Both the position numbers and the translations under genes were made by a program. A stretch of 64,000 nt of DNA, from assembly GCF_025399195.1 (NCBI RefSeq), contig NW_026252097.1:103647-167646 (forward strand). The letters run 5' to 3'. The notes beneath the pieces were generated by a model. It was not told the DNA's origin, searched no databases, and worked only from the letters and a program-made list of their open reading frames with translations. The stretch's first letter is position 1. Each line of letters opens with the position of its first letter. The DNA comes from Umbelopsis ramanniana AG (lineage: Eukaryota; Mucoromycota; Umbelopsidomycetes; Umbelopsidales; Umbelopsidaceae). Shown here one piece after another: positions 20,783 through 31,603 of the stretch.

Positions 20783-23700
20783 CTACGTATCGGAATTAGC
20801 ACGCACTACCATGTTTTTCAAAAACTTTTGTAGCACAAATCGCATTCGGGATGGAGTGGCTTTGGGAGAATATTTCTGGAGTCGGTACTGTATGCACCTT
20901 GACACCAAGTCCTTTGACTGGAACTGCTGCTGCTGTTGACGTCGTTGATGCTGCTCCAGCTGGTCTCCGCGGTACAACGGCGAGCTATGAAGCAAATCTC
21001 CTCGTTTTGGGAGTAGAACGGATGTCGCAGGTCGACTGTAATAGAAACTAGGCGACATCCAATTTGCGTGCAAGTTCTTCTGCGTTGACGCCGAGTACCA
21101 TGAAGGCGACATCGACATACTCGGCAAAATAGTGTTAATGGACGATGGTTGATAGATGGGAGGAGGTGGTGGCGGTGCGTGGTAGAGGGGTAAGGAGGAT
21201 AGTGATGGCAAGGCGTGTGATCCAGAGGAAGTGCTGGCGACGCTATTGTTGCTGTGGGGTGGGGTTGCGGGAGGAGAATGAGTGGGAGCGGGGGAGGAAG
21301 GCACAGACGAAGATGGTGTGGAGCTTGGTGAGAATTGATGGAAGGATGAGTTTTGTGAGTATTCGGGAGGAATAATGTCTAGCGTCACTGCGCCAGACTC
21401 GTGTAAGAACTGCAATGTGTGAAGAATTTCCGGTACTGTAAGGAAGAAGAACGTAACATAACGAACAAGGAATGAGTAAAAGTGCTTTTGGGTTATGTTG
21501 TATGCTTACTTAAGCGAGACTTACAATGCGTGTACTCCAAGAATGAACGGTTCTTAAACGTCTTTTTCTCCTTCATTCGATTAACGATCTTGGTCCAATA
21601 GTTGGTACGTTCCTTCCAGTACGGCCAGCCATACTGCATTAAAACAAGAATATTGCCTGCTTTTTCGTCCCATCGTATAGCTGCATCCAAGGAGGCCATG
21701 CCGCCACGATGTTCGCTTTCATAGTCATGACCGACAATAAGATGTTTGATGCAACGTGCTACCAGTGCCTGCTGGGTTAACCGCATCAATCCAAACCCTT
21801 GCTGGCCAAATGTATCGATAGCTCGGTTACAGTTTGCTTCATCAAGAGCAAAGTCTTCTTCGGTAAGGCCTCTTGTAATTGGAAACACCGAGAGGATGAT
21901 GGCGATTTCCAGCGTAGATTGCTATCATGTAACAGAAGACAAAGTTAGAAACCCAGCAGACTGAAAACTTCCCGGCATTCTTTGACCTACCTGGATATTT
22001 CCAACAAGAAGATAAATGATTCCAATGTTATATAACACTCTAAATGCCAGCATAAATGGTATATCCAGCTCGTGCACAGCATTTGTAAGAATAGCGGCTT
22101 TTTCTTTGGATCGCTGGGTTTCGATGCGGTCACACAGCGACTGAGAAAGCTTTAGTGCCTTGGCCAAGTTGCCTGGGGTCGAAGCCGCTGACAGAGCAAT
22201 ATCACTTCGCAAGAGTATAATAGAGTTGTATACATCGAACGGTAATTCAAAGAACTCAATGACCTTAGACAACTCATCTTCCCAATCGGCCAAAATAACG
22301 TTCTTATTGACTGAAAGTTCGTTCCACATGGACTCCAGGTATTCCAAGGACGCACGGCCGATTTTCAAAGTGTCGAGCGCTTCGTGAACACCTTTCAGAC
22401 AGTCGGGATGTTCGTTTTGTACAGCACTCTTCTCAGTCTTTTGTCGTTTGCTCGATGTAGGAGTTGAGTCGTGGATCAAGTTGGACAGTTTCATTACGCC
22501 ATTAGGTTTGCCATTAGTTTCAGAAGAGGGACGACTACGTTTTCCCGATGTGGCATGGCTGGAGTCCCCATTTTCGTTGTCGCCATTGTTTGAAGCTGTT
22601 TCGACTTCCTGAGCTTTGTCTATATTATCCGCTTCAATGGGGTGGCTTTCCACCGTCAAAGAATTCCGATACGGCATGGAAGATAAAGTACTTTGCTGAT
22701 CGGCTGAATCGGTTTCGCCATTCTTTTGAGCACCGTGTGTTACAGAATTATTCTCGGGAAGAATGCATATTGGAATCAGACATGATTTTTCCTCCGTATT
22801 GGTTGCGTTTTCGTGAGTGACGCAGACATGGTTAAAGTACTCAAACCCAGTCTTTGCTAACTGTGCAGCAAGGATAGACGTCTCGCATGCAAACGCAGCG
22901 TGGATGCGTACCTCTTCTGGCGATAATGTTGGCCCCTTGTTCAATTTCCGATTATTCGACGCCCGCTGTGCGATGTGAAGACCTTTTCTTCCTTGCCGAA
23001 GACCAGAAAAGTAGCTTGTATTCAACTCGCTATAAGAGATCTGAATCCCAAGGTATCTACAACAAGAAATATGGTCAAGATCGCATTCGTTGGACAATGA
23101 TCGTATTGCTCAAAACTTACCCGCAGCATTGCAGCATGCTCGTGGAAAAATCTGAGAGTTTATTCCAATCTCTGAGGTGGATGTAGTACGCTTGGCCCAG
23201 CCGTAAGAACTTTGCATATTCGTCATAAGGCATGGTAATGATACTTTTTCCTTCAACGGTATCAATGCTAGCATCACTTTCCCTTCCAGAAAAACAAACG
23301 GTATATTTGTAGAGATGAGGCAAAAGCTCGGTGACTGAGAATGATAAAAGTCAGAAATCAATCATACGCTGTAGTGCAGCTCAGGTTTGGGCATGCCATA
23401 CTCACCAAATTTGCTTCGATACTTATTATCAGGTGATAGGACTAAGGACTGGCTTTCTTCGCATTGTATAAGTGATCTTGCCACTGGCAGCTAGGCAAAA
23501 TATGAGCAACGTTAGTAGGTTAAACTAACACAGGTACCAAATAAAAAGAAATAATGCGGCTCTCACCAGATATTGCACAGATAACTTTGGGTAGCTATGA
23601 ACATAATTGACCAATACGCAACATGCCCGATAGGTATCGCCATCCTGCCGATAATGGTCTATACGGGAATTAGTTTGACCGAAGAAGATATACATTACCC

Positions 23701-24363
23701 GTGATCACACTTACCGGCCGCGTAATCAAGGACAGCTCTCTGGTATAATGGCGATAGTTGCGCGAATAACTCTGTAGAAAATTCGATTCGTATTTTTGAG
23801 ATCAGTAGAACCAAGATAATACGGATTTTTTTTAATCTTATCCATTGACTTACTGGTCAAGTTATGGTCCGACTCAGCACCGACATGACCAGCGATCTCA
23901 ACAACATATGATTGAAAAGCTTCATTTTGCATACTCTCCGAGTGCCTAGAAAACCCAATTCGTCAATAATATCTCAATTGATTTGAAGAAAACCTTCGAC
24001 TTACAGCTCAACGAACAACTGAACAGCTTTTGTCATGTTATTCTCACACAGTGCAAGTCTGTGAGTCCAAAACTAATATCAAATTCAGAAATTCAGCGGA
24101 TATGAAGGAGGCGATGATAGTGGCAATGGATATATTAGCTTTGATAAGCGTAAACAGGTATAAAATTCCTAACGTACCTGTACAACAAAATGGTGAGGAG
24201 CTTTCACCGTGGCATCGGCTAAGATTTGCTTTGCTTTTTCTAGATCATTTTCTCGAAGACGCTGTTCAAATTGTTGGCTTAGTTCGTGAAGATCGTAACT
24301 TTCATTAGGTTCCCGGCTCGTGCTATTATTCGCATTAGTGTCCTGTGATGGTGATTGCGACAT
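20783..24363 (-). CDS. INTS10: Integrator complex subunit 10-like protein
   Basis: Ten exons (24363-24178, 24072-24005, 23945-23854, 23771-23715, 23658-23567, 23490-23406, 23334-23121, 23056-21991, 21921-21525, 21435-20783) give one frame of 969 residues. The N-terminus is a helical repeat start (FEQRLRENDLEKAKQILAD ... RLALCENNMTKAVQLFVELH) like that of animal INTS10. The best match is near residues 700-790: GNILVLMQYGWPYWKERTNY, then RSFLEYTHLPEILHTLQFLH and GAVTLDIIPP. This is colinear with the INTS10 block around [31 protein letters not shown] and IHLELLP. The intervening part has a charged linker (SGKRSRPSSETNGKPNG). The last ~200 residues are Pro/Ser- and Gln-rich and have no animal counterpart. 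INTS10 is part of the arm module of Integrator, which cleaves and terminates nascent snRNA and mRNA at paused Pol II. Confidence 0.78.
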
Positions 24364-26058
24364 TTCCGGGAGCGCGTTATCACAAATGCAAGTTCAGGAC
24401 TACGATTGTGGAATTCAGAATGGACCTCTGTGTTGTACCGGTCTCTAACTCGAAGTTTTTGCGCACCCAACCCCACCTGTCACACCACCATGATTCATAC
24501 TCCGCCAAAGGAGAGCCAAGATGGTTCTGTGGAGACTGCGTAGATATTTTTTATTTTGAAAACATTCATTTGGATAGAAGGTCAACATCAAGATGAATGC
24601 TGAAGTGCCATTGCTTACAATGTTCTGTTTAACAACCAAGGTCGATGATGTGGGGGCTCTGCGCAGTGTCGCAAAGCGTGCCACTGTGGCTAGTGAAGAA
24701 CGATCAGACATGAGGCGCGTTCAAAGAAACGCGAGACAGCTGGGTGAACCACGGAAAGAGTGCGGCCTGAAGTCCCAAAATAGGTTTGAACACGTATCCC
24801 TTTTTATGTCCATTCAGCGAAGTCTTGCAGGTTGGACAGAGCAGCTGAAAGGGCGATAAGAAAGTCAAGAAAAAATCCACCCTCCGATCGTCATCAACTC
24901 CACATGCCTATACGCAGCTGCCCGCAACTCCGGCGTGGAGAGAAAAAAAGACGTGGAGAATACATGATGACAAACCTGGGGAAACGCCTTCTATCCACCA
25001 ATGTGTTATAATGTATGATATGAACAAACGCTTCATCCAACAAGACAAGATTGGCATACCAAGCTATTCTTGTCTAAACCTAAGCGCTAAGTCCACGCGC
25101 CGTCGCCCGTACAACCACGATCGTAAATCGAAGAAGTAACAAGATTATAGTTTCACACTCCCTCTTCTGGCTGCGGTATCATATGTTACGGATGCATTTC
25201 TCTCTTTGATAAAACCGATTTGAAGAAAAGTGGAAGCCGCCGTGTCAACGTAGTCAAAGCACTGCGGTGGTGTAGGTAAATAAATGCGAACCCTGGTGTA
25301 TGTCCCGGTAAGATTGTTGAAATCCAGACACTTGGTAGTAACATTAATAAAACCCAGAAGGCGGATTTGCAGGCCAATACCTGCATTAAGTTACACACAC
25401 CTGCTTACAGCCCGTCCACCGCCCCTGAGTAAGAACTGGAAAAAAAAAAGACAGAAGGACCTGGTGAGCCTGGGTTCTAACTTATTGTCGTTACCTAGAG
25501 CGGTCTATCGAGATCTCCCTTTTCTACTATAGTCTGTTCAAGTGCTTAACCCTTAAGGCAAAGTACCAAAAAATAACAATGATAGCTTAAATACAAGATT
25601 GCCGCGATTGTACTAGACACAAAAAACCTTGAGCTTCCCGAGATGAAAAAGTCGCACCATGGCATTGACAAACTGTGGGTTCTTCACATGGATGGGTAAA
25701 ATGAACAAACTTGAGTCGTACGGATCCACACAGTCAGAATGTGGAAGCTCTAAAAAAAAAAAAAACGTGCATCTTTATGGTCCCGATGCTTACTATTGGT
25801 TGTAAGCATTGCCATAATAGAGTTTCCATACCGGTTTGGTAGGCAAATTGATCAAAAATAAATGCACAAGTAACACAATGCGAAGACAGGATCAATTCTA
25901 TCAGACTGCGAAGAAACAGAGCCCTTCTGATATAAAATCCTTTGCCCTCCAGAATGGCGCCTTTCAATATCTTGCTTTTTACGTTTGTTGCTTTGAATCG
26001 TTTGATACGGTAGTTCTTTAATTCCACTTCCTTCCTTTTTGAATTATTTACGACTACT
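24364..26058. other. 1.7 kb divergent intergenic region
   Basis: This region lies between the divergent starts of the INTS10-like gene and the DUF3712-like gene. It holds short open frames (for example 24593-24859 plus) with no recognisable domain or splice partner, A-tracts near 25440 and 25752, and a TATA-like box near 25931. I find no tRNA or repeat. A non-coding RNA or long leader cannot be excluded. Confidence 0.45.
25931..25938 (+). promoter_or_regulatory. TATA-like box of the DUF3712-like gene
   Basis: TATAAAAT lies about 120 bases before the ATG at 26059. The downstream gene has a biased codon choice that suggests strong expression, which fits a TATA promoter. Confidence 0.4.
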
Positions 26059-29000
26059 ATGGCAGACGCCGTATCAGAAAGACATATCCAGGCAAGCGAG
26101 CCTTCGGTATATGATGAATATGACGAGAAACGACCCGCTACCAAGTTTTATCGCCGCAGAAAGTACTGGTACATTTGTGTGCCTGTCACCATCGCCATTG
26201 TTCTGCTAGTGGTATTGCTCATTTTGTTCGTTGGATTCCCAAAGATCGCCCAGAGCTCTATCAATGGATCCACTATCACTGTACACAACGCCCAAATTAC
26301 GTTCCCTGGTCAGACGGGTACCGTTTCGAAGCGTGACGGTACGGATGGCAACAGCACATTTATCTTGTCCATGGAGAGCGACCTTTCCAACACTGGTCCT
26401 TTCTCTGCTACCATTACCTTTGATGAAATATCCGTTTACTTTAATGACTCCATTCTGGTAAATATTCTTAACTTTTTTTGAAATTGGAAAGACATATTCA
26501 GCGCATGTACTCACACTTATTGAATGTTACAGCTTGGTACCATCAACCTACCTCCAACCACTGTCTCAGGTTCAAAGGGAACATTGAACTCAAACTCCAA
26601 TTTCGTTATCGCCAATGAAGATGACTTTGCCAACTTTGCCACCTATATGCTGCAAACTGATACGTAAGTCACAGCTAGGAAAAAGAATTTATTTACCCTT
26701 CCTTGCTTATTAACTTGATGTTCCCTTTCCTCTAGCTTCAAATGGACACTCAAGGGAGGAGCCCACGTCTCTGCTCTTGGCCGTTCTTCTGATGTTACTC
26801 TTAATAAAGACATCTATATGTCAGGTGAATATATTACATAAGCCGCCAAAAGTCGATGGATTATATCTTGCTAACTTGCCATTTTCATGACCGTTTCCAG
26901 GAATGAACAGCTTCCCTAATGTCACTATCACCTCCTTCAACCTTCCTAATGATGACCCTGCTGGTGGAATCCACATGTCCCTTGGAACCGTCTTGAATAA
27001 CCCATCTCCCATTGGAGTCCAGCTCGGAACCATTACCTTGGATGTTGGTTATCAAGGTCTCTACCTTGGCCCTGTTTCTGCCGAAAATGTGACTCTTCAG
27101 AGTGGACCCAACAACATTCAACTTGAAGGACGAATGATTCCTCAAACCCAACCTGGAGACTTGGCTAAAGTCAGTCAACTCTTCAGCCAGTACATTGCCG
27201 GTATTCCTTCCAACACCACTGCAAAGGGTGTCTCTGCTGCTCCTGATGGTGTCCACCCCATCAACTGGTTATCCAAGGGTTTCCAGTCTGTTCAACTTGA
27301 TGTCACTTTGGCTCCTAACAGCCAGCTCAAGCTAATCACTGGTGTCAACATGGGAAATCTTGACTTGCTCTTTACCAACTCTACTCCTTATGCTCCTTTG
27401 GCAAGCGCTCCTAATGTTACGGCCAACTTCCAGATGCCTTTCGGTTTCTCCATGAACATCACACAAGTAACCCAAAACATTACACTCGGTACTCCTGCCA
27501 CTGGAAACATTGCCAACCTTGCATCCGGTTACGTGAACTCTGTCAGTGACCAAAAGACTGGTATTCTTTCCTTTGCCTTGGCCAATTCTCCTTTGGTCGT
27601 GATTTCTGGAAAGGAACAAGCCTTCAATGACTTCAATGCAAACTTGACTGCTCAACAAGTATACAACTTTACCATCAACGGTAACGCCTCCATCAATGCT
27701 CAGACTCCCATTGGTACTGTGTCTTTGACAGGAATTCCCTTCAGTGCCAACTCTTCTTTGAACGGTTTGCAAAACCTCAACAGCACCGATACCATCATTA
27801 ACAGTCTTGATGTCGTCGGCGGAACCACTGATTACCTGCAACTGGCCATCTCCGTAGGCATGCAGAACCCATCTTCTGTCCAGATCACAACTGGTGATGT
27901 CTCCTTCGAGATGCTCTCTGGTGAAACCATCCTTGGAACTGTTTTGTTGCCCAACTTGACCTTGGCTCGTGGCCCCAACACTGTCATTGCTCAAGGAACA
28001 TTCGATCCCAAGGGTTCCGTCGCCGGCCAAAACCTATTGACTACCTTCATTGAAGGACAGGACAATGGTGTCGGTATTGAAGGTTACAATGGAACTACTC
28101 CAGTTTTGTCTCTCGTTGACAGTTTGAAGGGTATTAGCCTTACCTCAGTCCTTCACGGATTGCCCTCTCCTCTCATTCAAAAGGCTAGTCTTCAAGTCAG
28201 AGATGACACTCTCACCAGTGGTTATGCCACCACCATTGTCACTATGAGCAATCCTTTCACTGCCGGTTTCACCATCAACAAAGTCTTGTCCTCCGTCAGC
28301 TACGCCGGTATGCCTGTTGGTAACATTGACCAAGACCTTAGCAGCAACCCCATCACGATCAGCGGTAAGACTACTGGTAACACTCCTGGTCTTGATATCA
28401 AGATGAACCTTGAGCCTGCCGCCATTGCCTTGTTGCTCCGTGAAAATGCTGTTTCTGCTGGTCTTGACTTGCGTCCTCTTGATGCCTTGCTTACCCTTGG
28501 TGGATTCTCTATTGCCGGCCAAGAATCTGTCGCTGCCTCTGCTGAAACTTTCAATGGATTTAACATCACTACCTTTGTTATCAATGCCATGAAGAACTTG
28601 CATATTGATCTTCAACTTCAGTCCACTCTTGTCATTGGACAATATGTCAACGATCAAATGGCCTTTGCTCAAAGCGACGTTGTTTGCTCCACTGATGACT
28701 CTATCGCCAAGTTGATCCCCATTGTCGGTCAACCCATTGTCCAAGCTATTATCAACGCTGCTGAATTGTCTTTCTCCAGTGTCATTATCTCTAACCCCAC
28801 TGATAGCAACTTCCAAGTTCTTATGAATGGCAAGATCACTGGTACCGGACCTTTCTCTGCTACCATCAGCTTCCCTACCTCGCTTCTCGTTGTTTGGGAA
28901 GGCCGTACTCTTGGATCTGTCAACATGGCTGATATCCAAACACAACCTGATGTTGGTGCTACTTTCAGCGTCACTGGTACCTTCAGTATCTCTGATACCG

Positions 29001-31133
29001 ATGCTATGGCTGATTTCTCTGCTTACATGTTGAACAATGCACAATTCACCTGGAATATCCACACTGACAATGTTGCTGTCAACGCTCTTGGCTACACATT
29101 CACTGGTCTTGAAATGCAAAAGGATGTTTCTCTCACTGGTATGCAAGGATTCAAGAACGATGTTACCATTCAAGCCTTCAACCTACCTGCTAATGATCCC
29201 AGCGGTGGAATTGAACTTGATCTTGTTACCATTATCAAGAACCCTAGCAACGTTGGTGTTGACCTCAGCGGTGTTGGCTTCGAGTCTTTCTTCGGTAGCG
29301 TCGACATCGGTCCTTTGGCCTCCACCAATGGCAGTGCTAACTTCCCTCCCAATGGTCAAAGCACTATTCCCATGAAGGGCCGTTTGTCACCTCAGTCTAG
29401 CACTGAAGGTCTTAGCGCGATCCAAACCATTTTCGCCAATTTCTTGGGCGGCAAAACCACTTCTCTCTCTGTCAAGGGTTCTTCCGCTTCAGGTCCTAGT
29501 GGCCAGGTTGGTTGGTTGAGCAAGGCTTTCCAATCTTTGACTATTGACAATATCATCTTACCTGCTGGCCCATCCAACTTGACTTTAATCCCCGCTGTTA
29601 GCTTGAAGCAGCTCTCCTTGGACTTCACCAAGGATGCCTATGCACCCACTTCGTCTTCAAACGATGTTGAAGCTCAGTTCCAGAGCCCCTTCGGTTTCCC
29701 TCTTGGCGTGACTGGAATGTCACAACAAATTCTCGTCAATGCCCATGGCTACCCTGTTGCCAATTTGGACATTCCTTACAACGCTGCCACCACTTACCCC
29801 AACGGCACTATCCAGACTGGTTTCTCCAATGTGCCTTTTGCTGTTCCTTCTGCTGTGCATGAAGTCTTTAACCAATTTGTTAAGCAACTCACTCTCACTG
29901 GTGAAAATACTTTTGGTCTCACCGGTACTGTCAAGGCTACCACTATCTCAGCTGTAGGAGCTCTTGATCTTGGTGATATTCACTTTGACGTCCAAACGAC
30001 TATGCAAGGTATGTGAAAAATATGGTTTCAAAAAGAAAACTATTCTCACATCCCGTTTATTCGAATCAATTTTTACTAACAATAACCCCCTAGGTTTTAA
30101 TAATTTCGGAGGCACTGTCCAAGTGACATCTGTCAGTGTTGCCGGTGCCACTTCTCAGTATGTTCAAATCCAACTGACTGTTGTTTTGAACAACCCATCG
30201 CCAATCACTATCACTATCGGTGACATCGTCTTCCGTACTATTGCTTTTGGTTTCGACTTGGGTCCTACTTTGTTGAAGCAAGTAACTATTGCCCCTGGAG
30301 CCAACACTTATCCCGCTGAGTTCCAGCTTACTCCTAGTGCTGATACTAATCAGCAAGCCGTCATTGGAAAGATTCTCTCCGGATACCTCATGGGTGGCAC
30401 TTTCCCATTGCTCGTCCAGGGTACCACTGCTTCTTCTCCCATTGCTTCTCTTCAAGAAGCTCTTGCTGGTGTCAACTTGGCTACTTCCATCACTGGTGTC
30501 GCTCCCACTCTTATTACTAAGGCTGAAGTATCCAATATCCAATTCGTTCTCCCTCCTGATCCCGTTACGGCTACCACCTATGTTACTTTGAACAATCCTT
30601 TGGATACCAGCTTCAGCTTGCTTTCTATTCATGCTAAAATTATCTATGCTAACAACGGCAACCCATTCCAACTTGCCCACATCGACCTCGATTTCGGTGG
30701 CGCTTTCACGGTTGGTGCCAAACAATCAGTTACAACTCCTGGACTTCCTCTCGTCTTTGATGCATCTATTCAACAACTCTTTGCTCTTATCTCTTCGGGT
30801 GCTGATCTTAAGGTTACCATTGCCCAAACCTCAACCGTGCTTATTAATAATGCGTTTGGAGGAATGCTCGCTTACTCCCAAGATAATGTCCCCGTGGTTA
30901 TCGATCCTATCCCCGCTGAAGTTATTGCAGCTGTTATGGCTGCTTTAGGTCTTCAACCTCTTGCTGCAACCGCTCCTCAGACCAATACCACCACCACAAC
31001 CACTACGACTTTGGCAGTACCTACTACCACCACAGATACTACCACTACTACCACGGATGCTACCACTACCACCACTACTGACGCTCCCACCACCACCACC
31101 ACTACCGTGGTTGCTACCTCCAGTGTCTCTTAG
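26059..31133 (+). CDS. large DUF3712-like type II membrane protein with Thr-rich tail
   Basis: Five exons (26059-26457, 26533-26663, 26736-26824, 26901-30008, 30094-31133) encode 1,588 residues. A cytosolic N-terminus of ~36 residues ends in basic FYRRRK. One membrane helix (about 37-60) follows, and the rest would be lumenal or extracellular. The outer part repeats a LEA14/DUF3712-like beta-sandwich: TGPFSATITFDE ... NFPNVTITSFNLPNDDPAGG, again as TGPFSATISFP ... GFKNDVTIQAFNLPANDPSGG about 740 residues later, and partial copies between and after. Many NxS/T sequons are present. It ends in a ~45-residue Thr-rich tract. Codons are strongly biased (GCT, ACT, GTC, TTG, AAG), suggesting high expression. 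Such proteins are fungal and poorly characterised; a wall-facing or vacuolar role is inference. Confidence 0.85.
30985..31110 (+). repeat. Thr-coding low-complexity tract
   Basis: Degenerate ACC/ACT/ACA repeats encode blocks of 4-7 threonines separated by Asp, Ala, Pro or Val at the C-terminus of the DUF3712-like protein. Such tracts are usually O-mannosylated stalks in fungal surface proteins. Confidence 0.8.
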
Positions 31134-31603
31134 TTTTGCCATACAATCTTGAATATAATTATTTTTATGCGAGGTAATCTGTATAATATATAAATGTTAC
31201 TAAGGCATCGCCAGTCTGTTGTACAAGGACAGTATATAAAATATAAGTTAAGAAAAGCTTTCGCGTCACGTTTCGCAGCTGACTGGCCATAACGAGCGAA
31301 AGGGGTTGCTCAACCAAGAGCTAAAACTTGCCACCCTGTTAAATTTGGCTATAATGCGCATAGGGTGGGGGAGTCAAAATCTTGAGGCGAGATACTCCAT
31401 GGTAGTAAAGAATATATTTGCTTGTACCTGAAGTCAAGCTCGGCTTACGATGTTTGGAAGTTTCCTCACAACATATGGCTTGCTCAGTAGATAGGCTCAC
31501 TGCAAATAGAAGAGGGCTAGGCAAAGCGCAGTCGGAGATTCAGATCATCATGCAGTAGAAAAGGTAAAGACCGTTTTTGAGAGCCTTGTCCTCTGCTCTC
31601 TCC
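31134..31603. other. intergenic, DUF3712-like 3' flank to PLD start
   Basis: 470 bases containing an AT-rich part (31140-31260, with ATATATAAATG and TATATAAAATATAAG). No gene is supported. The PLD frame is open up to a TTG at 31577, but the first ATG is at 31604. Confidence 0.5.

Noticed and set aside
24593-24859. Small plus-strand frame in the INTS10 / DUF3712 gap
   Set aside because: 88 codons, no domain, no splice partner and an overlapping frame of similar length on the other strand.
28145-29173. 342-codon open frame antisense to the DUF3712-like gene
   Set aside because: It is created by biased codons on the sense strand. The protein has no domain, and the opposite frame is spliced, repeated and conserved.
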